Assembly (NCBI GenBank): GCA_021778415.1
Contig: JAJYCL010000009.1
Location: 1-64,000, forward strand
DNA: 64,000 nt
Source of the DNA: a bacterium
GTDB taxonomy: Bacteria > Vulcanimicrobiota > Vulcanimicrobiia > Vulcanimicrobiales > Vulcanimicrobiaceae
Reading direction: 5' to 3'
Shown here: piece by piece, positions 18,269 to 27,190 of the stretch
Layout of the letters: every line of letters starts with the position of its first letter
How positions within the stretch are numbered: position 1 is the first letter of the stretch
Made by a program: the position numbers and the translations under genes
The notes under the pieces: generated by a model
Database searches by the model: none
What the model saw: the letters and a program-made list of their open reading frames with translations, nothing else
Told to the model about the DNA's origin: nothing

Positions 18269-18285
18269 CATCGACATTGCTTCCA

Positions 18286-19656
18286 TTATGAGTTCGTTCT
18301 GCCAAAATTTCGGACTTTGCCGTTAGCATCGAATTCGACATAGATATTGTTAGCGGGTTGGTCATCATAGGTCCAATAGGAGAGTTGATTAATTTCGCTC
18401 AATGGTCTTCGGTATGGGGGAAACCCTAGCGCCCAGGCAACCATCTCGTGCGTCATTCCTATGCGAACCCTACCATGCTTGATTGCATCGACCATAGCGG
18501 GGGGCCAATTCGGATGAGCCTCGCTGACGGATTTGGTACTCAACGCTCGCTGCAAGTCCCAGGCGTCTGCGAAAAATGAGAATCGATCGGCACAATGTGC
18601 GTTACCTGCTTCTTTATTGTCAGGTGCGAACGTAACCAAAAGTGGTGATGAGGTTTCGAAGCCCGAATCGCGCCCAAAGCCGGAGGCGCCAATGTGATGA
18701 CCGAGAGCAAGTTCGAAAAAAGGCACGTCAACACGATAGATGTGTTGTATGCGCGCGGTATGGGTATCTGGCCAATCAAGATCAAGCCCCGGTTCACTTG
18801 CGCAGAGGTTTTGTAGACCACCTCGTATCCAAACGCGTTTTCCGGCATACCACGATTCCATTGATTGCTGCGCCGGATCCTCGAGAATAGGAACAAGACC
18901 TAGTAGCGCTGGCGAATTGCCGGAACGGGATTCGCGAAGCCTATAGTGCGTCTGCGCAACAGCTAGCGTTACATGTGTGGCATTGAGCGAGATAATTCGT
19001 GCAACGTGCAGTGAGATTGCTGGAAACGGGATAGCCCCTAGTGCCGAATCTTCATAGGTGATATTGCGTTCCTTTACCCCGGCATCGCTGGGCGGAGGAA
19101 GCACAAGATATCTCTGGCCGATTCGTAACGACGGCGGCGCATTCGGCTTTGGCGCAACGTAAACCGGAATGAATCTACTAGGGACATAAGGAGAATGCCG
19201 AGCGCTTTCTGCGATTTTGTAGAAGCCTTGGGCGAGGTGGGATTCGTCCAGTTTGTACAGATAGGTTACGCCGCCATCCTCGGGTCGGCAATACTGTTCG
19301 AGCGCGGGAGGTAATCCCGAACGGCCAAGCTCCCGGATGGGTGAGGGCTTTATTCTCTTCCCTGCGCGTTGCAGCACGACTCGTACCGCAGATTGTGGAA
19401 GCTGCAACGGTTGAGGAATTCCGGGCCGACTAATCCAGCCGCGGCTGAAGTGAAGCGCAAATACATGCGGAGTCTGGCTAGGTGCGAAATTCATATAAAT
19501 GTCAACGGTCTGTAGCGGTTGGTCCGAGGATGCTCGCGGACAAACGGGACTTGGTGTGGGTTCGACCCGGGTTACCGCTTGAATTTGCGCGGCTTTCATT
19601 GAGCATGCAAGGAGCATCGCGGATATCGTCACGGCCATTAGCGCTCGTACAAACAT
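18286..19656 (-). CDS. Lipoprotein with a BamE/SmpA-like C-terminus
   Basis: A 456-residue predicted lipoprotein (lipobox MLLAC, near residue 18). The body has no motif I know. The last 60 residues (HGRVRIGMTHEMVAWALGFP ... YWTYDD ... YVEFDANGKVRNF) have the pattern seen in BamE/SmpA-type domains: a helix with G-M-T, then a short sheet ending in a Gly-Lys-Val strand. That similarity is inferred by eye. It converges with the stalk-protein gene across a 17-base gap and diverges from the next lipoprotein across 134 bases. Confidence 0.7.
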   Translation of the reverse strand: MFVRALMAVTISAMLLACSMKAAQIQAVTRVEPTPSPVCPRASSDQPLQTVDIYMNFAPSQTPHVFALHFSRGWISRPGIPQPLQLPQSAVRVVLQRAGKRIKPSPIRELGRSGLPPALEQYCRPEDGGVTYLYKLDESHLAQGFYKIAESARHSPYVPSRFIPVYVAPKPNAPPSLRIGQRYLVLPPPSDAGVKERNITYEDSALGAIPFPAISLHVARIISLNATHVTLAVAQTHYRLRESRSGNSPALLGLVPILEDPAQQSMESWYAGKRVWIRGGLQNLCASEPGLDLDWPDTHTARIQHIYRVDVPFFELALGHHIGASGFGRDSGFETSSPLLVTFAPDNKEAGNAHCADRFSFFADAWDLQRALSTKSVSEAHPNWPPAMVDAIKHGRVRIGMTHEMVAWALGFPPYRRPLSEINQLSYWTYDDQPANNIYVEFDANGKVRNFGRTNS

Positions 19657-19790
19657 GAACTGGCCTTCGTTAGCTATTTTTATCGTCCTTTGCTAAACGT
19701 GACCAGGTACGACTTTTCGCTCGGCGAACTGCCCGTGGGTAACCCTGTAATCACAAAGTCTTTACTACTGACTCTGCGAGGTTTTGCATT

Positions 19791-21425
19791 GTGAAAAGAT
19801 TAGGCATATTTATTTTCTGTGGCCTACTGGCTGCATGTTCTCATAATAGTAATGTCATTCCATCTGTTTCTAACCCGATGCCACAATCAGGGAGCGCAGC
19901 GGGTTCTGCGTCATCGACTGGTTCGCAACTTCAGCCGCTTACGGCCAGCGATGCCTTCGTATCAAACGGTGGAACGTTACGTAGTTTCGGCCAGGCGCAA
20001 CATTTTGCGTTGCATTCCGACGCCGACTACGGTCGATTCGTCGACGCGTCGATCTCAGGTAGCGCCCGCAAACGCGCGATCGGTCTCATGGAACTTATGC
20101 CACCCGGCATGCGCGGCGATTTTATCGAGATTCATTCCGATGGGTCGGTCACGTCGAATCGCGTAGATCTCCCTGCCATGGCGAGATTTCAACCATCGAA
20201 ACTTCCCGTCATCGCTTCTGGCGCTCGTCAAGCGCAAAATTATCCTCCGACAGGTGGCCAAGGTGGACCATATATTCGGCTCTATTCCTCTCAGGGAATC
20301 AATGCGGCCTACGGGGTAGCGACCCCACCATGCGACGTCAATCTCTCGCAAAATAATCACGACACAGGCGACATGTACTTTAACGCATATTCAGGCTCGG
20401 GCAGTGGCAGTCTTACCGACGCCGGCATTGGTGCCGACGAATACCCGGGGCATGATGGCAATCCAAGCGATGTCTTCTCCTTTGTGAGTTCGGGGGGAAA
20501 TTGGGATCCCAGTCAGGTCAGTGGTGTGTATCAGAACACATACGAAAGCTGGTCGTGCGGACAGCCATTGGTCATCGTGTATGGTACCTTGCCGAGCCCC
20601 TACAACGGAACTTCCATGTTGGCCGTTGGGCCACCGGACTACGATCCAAACCAATTTACGCTTCCGCCCTCGGTCGTCACGCTGCAAAATCCCGCATGGA
20701 CCTTCTTTACAACCCCTTCATCGCTGAATTCCGGGCCATTTCAGTTTGGAGGAAATATTGCGAGCAACTGTCAGTATTGCTCCGTTGCTTCCATGTTCAC
20801 TATCGGCGAGCCATTTGCTGACGGCGCTTGCTACGGAATGTGTACGAGCTCATACGGCGTCGCGGATGCGACGTGGAGTAATCTCGTCATGGGAGAGTTG
20901 GTCGCGCCTTGTGGACCCAATAGCTTTGGTTTGTCAAACCCTTGCACATTGGAATATGAAACCTCAAATAATTGGTACGCTGGCAGCGACGTGTGTAACG
21001 GAACAGGCGCATCCAACGGCTGTAATTACGTGTTCGGGTCCCCGACAGGGAGCGGCGACGAAAAAATTGTCGAGGGAATATCGGATGTATCATACTCCCC
21101 GCAAGCATTGCATCGGCAGGTCTCGGCCCAAACCCTAAGTCTTCCCGTTGCACCCTCAACTGCGTGTACGCCCGACGCTCGGGGGTATTGTATGGTCATG
21201 ATCACTGGTGGGTTCTGCTCGTTTAGGAGACTACCGCCACTGAGTGATCCGACATTCATCGCCGTGTCTCACCCCGCAATTTACTACGTGTTTAAAAAAC
21301 AAAAAATGTTGGAGCTACAAGGGACCTATACGAAGTCATGGGATACGTCTCAAGATTCGTGTGGACCGATTTCATGGTCTCCGGGGGATCCGAGAGTGGT
21401 CTTTGGAGACTCTAGCCTCCCATAA
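19791..21425 (+). CDS. Cys-rich lipoprotein of unknown function
   Basis: 544 residues, GTG start with GAGG ten bases upstream. The signal peptide ends at LLAAC. The N-terminal 200 residues contain QHFALHSDADYGRFVDAS and a proline-containing linker. The C-terminal 340 residues are rich in Cys, Gly, Asn, Ser and aromatics (CQYCSVASMFTIGEPF, CYGMCTSSYGVADATW), which suggests a disulphide-stabilised extracytoplasmic beta fold. No family recognised. A strong terminator follows 18 bases after the stop. Confidence 0.7.
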   Translation: MKRLGIFIFCGLLAACSHNSNVIPSVSNPMPQSGSAAGSASSTGSQLQPLTASDAFVSNGGTLRSFGQAQHFALHSDADYGRFVDASISGSARKRAIGLMELMPPGMRGDFIEIHSDGSVTSNRVDLPAMARFQPSKLPVIASGARQAQNYPPTGGQGGPYIRLYSSQGINAAYGVATPPCDVNLSQNNHDTGDMYFNAYSGSGSGSLTDAGIGADEYPGHDGNPSDVFSFVSSGGNWDPSQVSGVYQNTYESWSCGQPLVIVYGTLPSPYNGTSMLAVGPPDYDPNQFTLPPSVVTLQNPAWTFFTTPSSLNSGPFQFGGNIASNCQYCSVASMFTIGEPFADGACYGMCTSSYGVADATWSNLVMGELVAPCGPNSFGLSNPCTLEYETSNNWYAGSDVCNGTGASNGCNYVFGSPTGSGDEKIVEGISDVSYSPQALHRQVSAQTLSLPVAPSTACTPDARGYCMVMITGGFCSFRRLPPLSDPTFIAVSHPAIYYVFKKQKMLELQGTYTKSWDTSQDSCGPISWSPGDPRVVFGDSSLP

Positions 21426-21443
21426 ATCGGATCATGCGATGAG

Positions 21444-21478
21444 AATGAAAGCCGCGTCGAGGCGACGCGGCTTTCATT
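21444..21478 (+). terminator. Intrinsic terminator
   Basis: AATGAAAGCCGCGTC (21444-21458) pairs perfectly with GACGCGGCTTTCATT (21464-21478), a 15-base-pair stem with a tiny loop, just after the Cys-rich lipoprotein. Being symmetrical, it may work in both directions. Confidence 0.75.
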
Positions 21479-21519
21479 TGCTTATGCATTGTCGGACTAT
21501 ACGATTTTTTCTCTGCCGT

Positions 21520-21880
21520 CACGCAAATTGTTTTTCCGAGTGCGTTAACCGAGATTCTGTTCGCGTATCGTTCGATGTCACACCGCCGTTTTACCACCTA
21601 AGCAGGCCCATTGTTTAATGCGCAATCGAAATATTAGAGCGAACGCAAACACCAACGTTGGCAGTCCGTTCGCCGTCAGCGGCGTGACATTACCGGGATC
21701 GCGTGTTCACGTCGTTGCATCCGGTGAGACCCGTGCGTTTGGCGGATTGCTCCAGATTGCTACGAAAACGTTCCATCCGGTTCTCTAACGGCAACGGCCG
21801 GCGGACACGTGCGCGTTATCCTGCAGTCGGTCGCTCCCAGCGGTGCCTCGATCGAACAACAAATCACTTACGCGATGTAA
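21520..21880 (+). pseudogene. Decayed copy of the 3' half of the stalk-domain protein gene
   Basis: The stretch aligns in blocks with 17740-18268. Examples: GCGTTAACCGAGATTC here against GCGTTAATCGCGATTC, TTCGATGTCACACCGCCGTT against TTCGATGTCACCCCGCCGTT, and the final 100 bases through the TAA almost unchanged. Even the 13 bases after the stop (CATCGACATTG and neighbours) are the same. Internal deletions have destroyed the frame; for instance the part matching 18123-18168 is nearly absent. Start codon, signal peptide and amine-oxidase-like domain are missing. It is a relic of a dispersed duplication. Confidence 0.85.
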
Positions 21881-21949
21881 CATCGACATTGGAGCGGAGC
21901 GACGATTGCCCTAGGGCGCGGAGCGAATGCGCAAGAGCGCGAGCCGACG

Positions 21950-22336
21950 TTAGGCGAATACCGGAACCGTGTAGCGCATAATTTTCTCATCAACGGTGAT
22001 CAGCGTCGCGTTTTCAATCATCGCTTGAGCGATGAGTATGCGGTCGAACGGATCGCTATGATGCATTGGGAGATTCGCCGCTGCCAGTGTGTGCGCAACG
22101 CTAATGGGCAAGATATCGAAATGCGATCGCGCAATTCCAGTTGGGACCAGGTCGTCGGGTGGGAGCGGAAGTTCGAGTTTCCCGGCGCGCCATTTTATCG
22201 CGATTTCCCACGTGGTTGCAGCGGAGACGAAAACGGAATGCCTGCGGTCTTCGATTGCTTTTCGCACCCGAGCTGTTAGGCGATCATCATCAGAGATTGC
22301 CCAAAGGAAGATGTGGGTATCTAAAAGCAGCCTCAT
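21950..22336 (-). CDS. vapC: VapC-family PIN-domain toxin
   Basis: A 128-residue PIN ribonuclease, the toxin of a type II toxin-antitoxin pair. The acidic residues expected at the active site are visible: Asp in LLLDTHIFLW, Glu in TTWEIAIK, Asp in SDPFDRILIAQA, Asp in ITVDEKI. Family members cleave tRNA or rRNA until the antitoxin binds them. The ATG overlaps the antitoxin stop by four bases (ATGA), so the toxin is made from the same message after the antitoxin. Confidence 0.93.
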   Translation of the reverse strand: MRLLLDTHIFLWAISDDDRLTARVRKAIEDRRHSVFVSAATTWEIAIKWRAGKLELPLPPDDLVPTGIARSHFDILPISVAHTLAAANLPMHHSDPFDRILIAQAMIENATLITVDEKIMRYTVPVFA

Positions 22337-22560
22337 CGGTTGAACAGGGCCTCGATTTCCGGATCCTCGTTGTCAAAATCATCAGGGACGGTAAAGAGCC
22401 CTTTGAAGTGTCCGAGATTGCGAGCAGGGAGCGCGGAGATCGGTACAAGCCGAACGGCGGGCTCCCCATTGCGGGCGATGATCACTTCCTCGCCTGCCTG
22501 CGCCATGGCGATGAGCTTCGAGAGCTGGTTCTTCGCCTCGTAAATGTTCACGTGTCCCAT
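22333..22560 (-). CDS. vapB: Phd/YefM-family antitoxin
   Basis: 75 residues. The N-terminus MGHVNIYEAKNQLSKLI is the dimerising DNA-binding Phd/YefM fold, then AGEEVIIARNGEPAVRLVPI. The C-terminal 25 residues (FDNEDPEIEALFNR) are acidic and should wrap the toxin. A long in-frame extension upstream exists but overlaps the neighbouring peptidase gene. The ATG at 22560 matches family length and sits just downstream of a perfect inverted repeat that can serve as operator. Confidence 0.93.
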   Translation of the reverse strand: MGHVNIYEAKNQLSKLIAMAQAGEEVIIARNGEPAVRLVPISALPARNLGHFKGLFTVPDDFDNEDPEIEALFNR

Positions 22561-22574
22561 CCGAAAAACATAAC

Positions 22575-22601
22575 ATAGCCTAGCCAATATGGCTAGGCTA
22601 T
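22575..22601. promoter_or_regulatory. Perfect 12-bp inverted repeat, candidate VapBC operator
   Basis: ATAGCCTAGCCA (22575-22586) and TGGCTAGGCTAT (22590-22601) are perfect inverted arms around ATA, 15 bases before the antitoxin ATG. Toxin-antitoxin operons of this type repress themselves through such palindromes. It also lies just after the end of the C11 peptidase gene, so a terminator role is possible, though there is no T run. Confidence 0.7.
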
Positions 22602-22606
22602 CTGCA

Positions 22607-23818
22607 TTACGCAATGGCCCGGGTAAGTTTGTCCTCGTCGACGGCCTTATAGAAGGCGTTGTGCGTCTCACTAATTTTTGGGGCCCATGGATCGATCTGT
22701 GACGCATTGATGGGGGCGTGAATGGTGGGCCCGACGGCGTCTTGGTAATCGGATCCGTCGAAGGGTGCAAAGTGTTTGCTTTCGCCGTGCGCGAGCACGA
22801 GATTCCCAACTGCTTTTGCCGCGTCTCGTGCGTCATCGCGCAGCGATTGATCGATGTGCGAATCCGATGCAACGGCGTTGTAGAGCGCGATTGCCGGGCG
22901 ATCCGCGTGCCATGGCATATCGGGCGTCGCTGCCGAAAAACGCACCATGCCGGGCACCGATTCGACATCCGCTTTCAGCTCTTTTTTGACGGAAGCATTG
23001 CTCGCCGCAGCTGCATCGTTGAAGCGCTTGATCGCGGCTTCTGCCTTGGCGATCGGCGCGTGCGTTGTATCGAGCACGTCGAACGCAGCCGCCGGCCCCG
23101 ATCCATACCCATAGCGTGCTTGCATGACATCGCGAACCACCGCTTGCGACATCGCTTTGGGATCCCCGATGTGCGCAGCTATCGCATGCGCAACACCCGA
23201 GGGAACACCCGGTGAGACCATCGTTTCCGGGGAAGCTGCAAGATATTTGACGCCAACGCGGGAGAGCGCATCGGAAAATCCTAACGTCGACATGAGGCAT
23301 TGGTTGGCGACGACGCCGTCGATGCCGCGATGCGCGTCTTCCGGATGCGCTTGCGCATGGATGGCAACGCCGTCGGCGATTGCTTTGGCAATATCCGGCA
23401 TCGACATCACAGCGCCCGTATGCGTTTCCAATCCGCCGCCATCGCCGCCGCCATGATCGACAAGATCGATCCAGGTTTGCTTGGCCCCGGTTGCCTCGGC
23501 GTTATCGAGCGTATGGGCAACGAATTGAGCGAGATTTTTCGGGTTGGACATCGTGTGCGGTTTGCCGATACTGGCTTGCCCGATCTGGCCGTCGGCGATC
23601 GTAAATGCGTCGGTACGCATCTTGCCTTCAAACACGTCACCGTGGGAAACGCGCAAGCCCGTGGTGTCTTGAACGGTGAACTCGATCGTGGAATCCGCAG
23701 CGCTCGTCTTGAGCGCTTGGGCCAAGGCGATGCTTTGCGAAGCATCGAGATTGTTATCGCCGTCGCGGTAGATACCGAATTCCACATTGCGTCGCGCCGG
23801 GATGAATTGCGTCTGCAT
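22607..23818 (-). CDS. Clostripain-like (C11 family) cysteine peptidase
   Basis: 403 residues. Clostripain-type landmarks appear in order: FGIYRDGDNNLDASQ near the start, WIDLVDHGGGDGGG (catalytic His) around residue 135, and GVVANQCLMSTLGFSDAL (catalytic Cys) around residue 190, then LAASPETMVSPGVPSG. C11 enzymes cut after Arg or Lys. The start at 23818 is set by AGAGGAG just upstream; the longer frame has no such site. No signal peptide is visible, so the protein should be cytoplasmic or exported by another route. The 3' end abuts the VapBC operator. Confidence 0.83.
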   Translation of the reverse strand: MQTQFIPARRNVEFGIYRDGDNNLDASQSIALAQALKTSAADSTIEFTVQDTTGLRVSHGDVFEGKMRTDAFTIADGQIGQASIGKPHTMSNPKNLAQFVAHTLDNAEATGAKQTWIDLVDHGGGDGGGLETHTGAVMSMPDIAKAIADGVAIHAQAHPEDAHRGIDGVVANQCLMSTLGFSDALSRVGVKYLAASPETMVSPGVPSGVAHAIAAHIGDPKAMSQAVVRDVMQARYGYGSGPAAAFDVLDTTHAPIAKAEAAIKRFNDAAAASNASVKKELKADVESVPGMVRFSAATPDMPWHADRPAIALYNAVASDSHIDQSLRDDARDAAKAVGNLVLAHGESKHFAPFDGSDYQDAVGPTIHAPINASQIDPWAPKISETHNAFYKAVDEDKLTRAIA

Positions 23819-23889
23819 CGTTCTCTCCTCTGTGAATGCTGATGTCACAGGGTCTGATGCGACAAGACAGCCCGGCGGCAAGACTGCGG

Positions 23890-23960
23890 TGCGCGATTTC
23901 ACCACAAAATTGCCGAAAGGAAGAGAAATGCGAATGTTCGTTATTGGTGCCGCCGTCGCG
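23890..23960 (+). pseudogene. Relic of the 5' end of a GH114-type lipoprotein gene
   Basis: The 54 bases at 23890-23943 match 27137-27190 at about 47 positions, covering the start region and first codons of the GH114 lipoprotein. After MRMFV the two diverge. The relic keeps a ribosome-binding site (GGAAGAG) before ATGCGAATG, which helps place the real GH114 start at 27176. No long frame follows. Confidence 0.65.
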
Positions 23961-24050
23961 AGCTGCCCTTTGCAGGGGTCAGGCACAACAGGCAGTAAGG
24001 TGGCGCTTCCCTGCGGCCATTGGTGAACCAGCCGCGCATTGAAAGGTACG

Positions 24051-24860
24051 ATGCGACGTAATCTTGTTTTCTCTGCCGTTGCAGTGGCCGTCGCCATGGC
24101 CGCGTGCTCCGCTTCCAGCAGCACGCCCAACAACTCTTCCGTTACGATCTCGATGCCCGGCGGCGCTTCCTCGCTCGTGCTCTTGCGTATCGGCGCGACT
24201 GCAACGGTGACGGTGAGTGAAAGCGGTTACGCGGGTCAGTTCGTCGCTGTGTCATCAAACCCGAACATCGCGACGGTTTCGCCTGTCAACGTGCAAGCCA
24301 GCGCGCGCGATCGCGCGGTGCACCCCGATACCGGCGGTACGTTATTCACGATCGTGGGCACCGGCTATGGCACCGCGCAGATCTCCATCGGCGACCAGTT
24401 CGGCAACACCTCGAGATTCAATGCGACGGTTACATCGCCAACGCCGAGCCCATCGCCAACGCCGAGCCCATCGCCAACGCCAACGCCAACGCCAACGCCA
24501 ACGCCAACGCCAACGCCAACGCCAACGCCAACGCCAACGCCAACGCCAACGCCAACGCCAACGCCAACGCCAATGCCGACGCCTGGTGCAGTCATGCTGA
24601 CGTCGCCGGCGCTCAACTTCACCGCTACCGGTGCGGCGTATGCGCAAACGACGACGGCTTCACAAACGAATTACAGTGGTTCCTTTACCGCCTCGACGAC
24701 GACGTGCAGCGGTATCGCAACGATTTCGCCGAGCAGCGCAACGGCCTTCACCGTGACGCCGGTTGCGGCCGGGAACTGCACGTTCATCATCACCGGCGGT
24801 AACGGTCAGACCGCGGTGCTAACGGTCGGAGTGACGACTACCGGCGTAGGAGGTTCATGA
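24051..24860 (+). CDS. Lipoprotein with a 16-copy Pro-Thr repeat linker
   Basis: 269 residues. The signal peptide ends at MAAC. Residues 30-125 form an Ig-like (bacterial Big-type) beta domain: [38 protein letters not shown] linker of about 50 residues follows, made of SPTPSPSP then sixteen Pro-Thr pairs, and then a second beta domain ([18 protein letters not shown]-like, about 190-269). AAAGG lies before the ATG at 24051. Its stop overlaps the ATG of the next lipoprotein (ATGA), so the two are co-expressed. Confidence 0.75.
   Translation: MRRNLVFSAVAVAVAMAACSASSSTPNNSSVTISMPGGASSLVLLRIGATATVTVSESGYAGQFVAVSSNPNIATVSPVNVQASARDRAVHPDTGGTLFTIVGTGYGTAQISIGDQFGNTSRFNATVTSPTPSPSPTPSPSPTPTPTPTPTPTPTPTPTPTPTPTPTPTPTPTPMPTPGAVMLTSPALNFTATGAAYAQTTTASQTNYSGSFTASTTTCSGIATISPSSATAFTVTPVAAGNCTFIITGGNGQTAVLTVGVTTTGVGGS
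24474..24569 (+). repeat. CCAACG hexanucleotide tandem repeat, 16 perfect copies
   Basis: Sixteen uninterrupted CCAACG units, in frame, encode (Pro-Thr)16. Degenerate SPTP-coding units precede it. Copy-number change would alter linker length without breaking the frame. Confidence 0.95.
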
Positions 24861-27079
24861 ACGTGAAAATCGTTCGCGCAGTAGCATGTATCGGTACGGT
24901 AGCTCTCCTCGCCGGATGCGGCGGGTCGGGATCGTCGAATCTTCCCACGCACCCGGTTTCGCAGCCGCCCGGGTACGGTACGCAAACCACGGGTGTCACA
25001 TTCTCCATTGTCGTGCCCTCGAAGACGTCAGCACTCCGCCCCGCATACATTTCGCCAAGTACGCAATCCGTGTCGATTACCGTGACGCCTAGTGGCGGAA
25101 GCGTGGGAACGCCGGTCATGGTGAACTGTACGAGCGTATGCAGCGGAACAATCGCCGCTCCGGTGGGCAACGACACATTCGCGGTCAAACTCTACAGCGG
25201 ACAGAACGCCGCGGGTAATCTGCTTTCAACCGGCAGTCTCGCGCAAACGATTGTCGCCAATCAAGCCAACAGCGTGAACGTCACGTTCAACGGCGTTGTC
25301 GCGTCGCTCGCGGTATCGATTCCGACGATAACGCCGGGCACGCAAGGCTCCGCAGTCGTTACCGTCAATGCTATCGATGCGTCAGGCAACACGATCGTGG
25401 GGCCGGGCAGGTACGTCGATGCAAACGGAAACCCGCTGACGATCGCGCTGAGTGACTCCGATACATCGGGAAATTCGTCGTTCTCTCAAACGAACGTTAC
25501 GCAGCCGACAAACAGCATCACGCTGAACTACACGGCGGCATTTGATGCAAATCCGATAATTACCGCGTCTGCAAGCGGATTGACGAGCGCGAGTGCAACG
25601 GTCCATTTCTCCGCGCCGACGCTCGCGAAGTTGAGCACATGGTCGACGACTGCGGGCGCAACGCTCACGGAAACGCTGAGCGGTACGAATTTCGTTGCCG
25701 GCCAAACAACGGTTGCAGCCGGATCGGGCGTGACCGTAAGTAGCGTGAACGTGACGAGTTCAACGACGCTGACCGCAACATTCGCCGCATCGGCCGGTGC
25801 CGCGTTTGGCACGCAGAACGTCTCGGTGACGACGAGCAACGGCACAAGCGGAACGCAGCCGTTTTCTGTCGCGACGGGATCGACGCTGTCGGTGACCGTC
25901 TTCACCGATACGAACGCGGGAGTCCCTGTGGGTACGGGCAGCGGAAGTGCAGGCGATCTGCGCAGCGCGATCCTCGCTGCGAACGCGGCACCGGGAAGTT
26001 TGATTACGTTTAGCGGCTGTACACCGTCCGCCCCATGTACGATCGCGCTCAACGGGCCGCTGCCGCCGATCGCTGCAAATACGATCATCGACGGTGGCGC
26101 GTATGGCAGCGTGACCGTCAGCGGACAGAATCTCTATCGTGCATTCTGGGTGAGTTCGGGGGCGGTCACGCTGGCGAACTTGCAGATCGCAAATGTGAGT
26201 GCCATAGGCGGCAACGGCGGAAGCGGCGGTTCCAACGATGGCGGTGGCGGCGGTGCCGGTCTGGGATCCGGAGTGTTCGTCTACGGGGGTAACGCGAGTC
26301 TCATCAACGATTACTTCAGCAACAATGCCGCGAGAGGCGGAGTGGGCGGCGGCCCAGGAACCGGCCCCGGTGGGTGGGGCGACCCGGGCGCCGGAGGTGG
26401 TGGCGGGCTCGGAGGCAACGGCGGTAACGAGGACCTTTCCAGCGGTGGCGGCGGCGGCCTACTGAGCAATGGTCAGTTGGGCAGCAGCTCGAGCGGCGGC
26501 AACGGTGGTGACGGCTTCAGCGGCGGCGGCGGAAGCGGAAGCGCGACCGGAAACGGCGCGCCCGGAGGCGTCGGCGGCGGTGGTGGCGGGGCGTTTTATA
26601 CCCGTGGTCCGTCGGCCGGTGGTGCGGGCGGCTTCGGAGGCGGCGGCGGTGGCGGCGAAACGGTCGGCGGCACTGGTGGCTTTGGCGGTGGCGGCGGAGG
26701 CGTCGACTTTGGTGCCGGGTCAACCGGGGGGGCTGGCGGCGGCGGCAGTGGTAGCAGCGTGTATAGCAGTGCGCCGGCGGGTACGGGAGGCGCACTCTCG
26801 GCGATGCTTTCGGGCGGGAGCGGCGATACGAACGGGTACGGCGGCGGCGGTGCGGCGGCAGGTCCGGCAGTCTTCGTGTATGCCGGCACCGTAACCACGC
26901 TGAACTCCGGCTCGACCGGGTGCAGCGCGACGCCGGGAAATGCCGGCGGCGGCAGTGCGACGAACGGCGGCGCGGACGCCACACCGGTTTTCAACTACGG
27001 CGGAACGGTGAACGGCGCAACGGTGACGGCAGGCGCGGGCGGCCCGGTCGCAACTGCGCTTGGTACGTCAGTACCGTAA
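24857..27079 (+). CDS. Large lipoprotein: shared N-module, IPT-like domain, Gly-rich tail
   Basis: 740 residues; lipobox LLAGC. Residues 40-190 hold the module shared with the genes at 38876 and 40621 ([39 protein letters not shown]). Residues about 255-340 look like an IPT/TIG domain ([21 protein letters not shown]). Then comes a segment with [11 protein letters not shown] and [15 protein letters not shown], like the start of a pectate-lyase-type beta-helix. The last 290 residues are extremely Gly-rich ([11 protein letters not shown] and similar), comparable in composition to PGRS-type proteins. The ATG overlaps the upstream stop. Probably a surface protein; function unknown. Confidence 0.75.
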   Translation: MNVKIVRAVACIGTVALLAGCGGSGSSNLPTHPVSQPPGYGTQTTGVTFSIVVPSKTSALRPAYISPSTQSVSITVTPSGGSVGTPVMVNCTSVCSGTIAAPVGNDTFAVKLYSGQNAAGNLLSTGSLAQTIVANQANSVNVTFNGVVASLAVSIPTITPGTQGSAVVTVNAIDASGNTIVGPGRYVDANGNPLTIALSDSDTSGNSSFSQTNVTQPTNSITLNYTAAFDANPIITASASGLTSASATVHFSAPTLAKLSTWSTTAGATLTETLSGTNFVAGQTTVAAGSGVTVSSVNVTSSTTLTATFAASAGAAFGTQNVSVTTSNGTSGTQPFSVATGSTLSVTVFTDTNAGVPVGTGSGSAGDLRSAILAANAAPGSLITFSGCTPSAPCTIALNGPLPPIAANTIIDGGAYGSVTVSGQNLYRAFWVSSGAVTLANLQIANVSAIGGNGGSGGSNDGGGGGAGLGSGVFVYGGNASLINDYFSNNAARGGVGGGPGTGPGGWGDPGAGGGGGLGGNGGNEDLSSGGGGGLLSNGQLGSSSSGGNGGDGFSGGGGSGSATGNGAPGGVGGGGGGAFYTRGPSAGGAGGFGGGGGGGETVGGTGGFGGGGGGVDFGAGSTGGAGGGGSGSSVYSSAPAGTGGALSAMLSGGSGDTNGYGGGGAAAGPAVFVYAGTVTTLNSGSTGCSATPGNAGGGSATNGGADATPVFNYGGTVNGATVTAGAGGPVATALGTSVP

Positions 27080-27101
27080 CTACGCTTAGACTGCACACTA
27101 T

Positions 27102-27190
27102 CAAACACGTCACCGTGGGAAACGCGCAATCCCGTCGTGCGCGATTTCACCATGAAGTTGCCGAAAGTACAAGATATGCGAATGTTCGTT
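27102..27190. repeat. Composite duplicated scar
   Basis: Bases 27102-27135 match 23629-23662 (inside the C11 peptidase gene) at 33 of 34 positions. Bases 27137-27190 match 23890-23943 at about 47 of 54. The two source blocks lie 227 bases apart but are adjacent here, so a duplicated block lost its middle in one copy. Confidence 0.75.

Noticed and set aside
22561-22968. Long N-terminal extension of the antitoxin
   Set aside because: It overlaps the peptidase gene and passes through the palindromic operator; family length fits ATG 22560.
24474-24569. On/off phase variation by the hexamer repeat
   Set aside because: Units of six bases keep the frame, so only length variation is possible.
24365-24622. 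Minus-strand Gly-Val repeat frame and a possible CRISPR-like array
   Set aside because: Both are artefacts of the CCAACG tandem repeat; there are no unique spacers.
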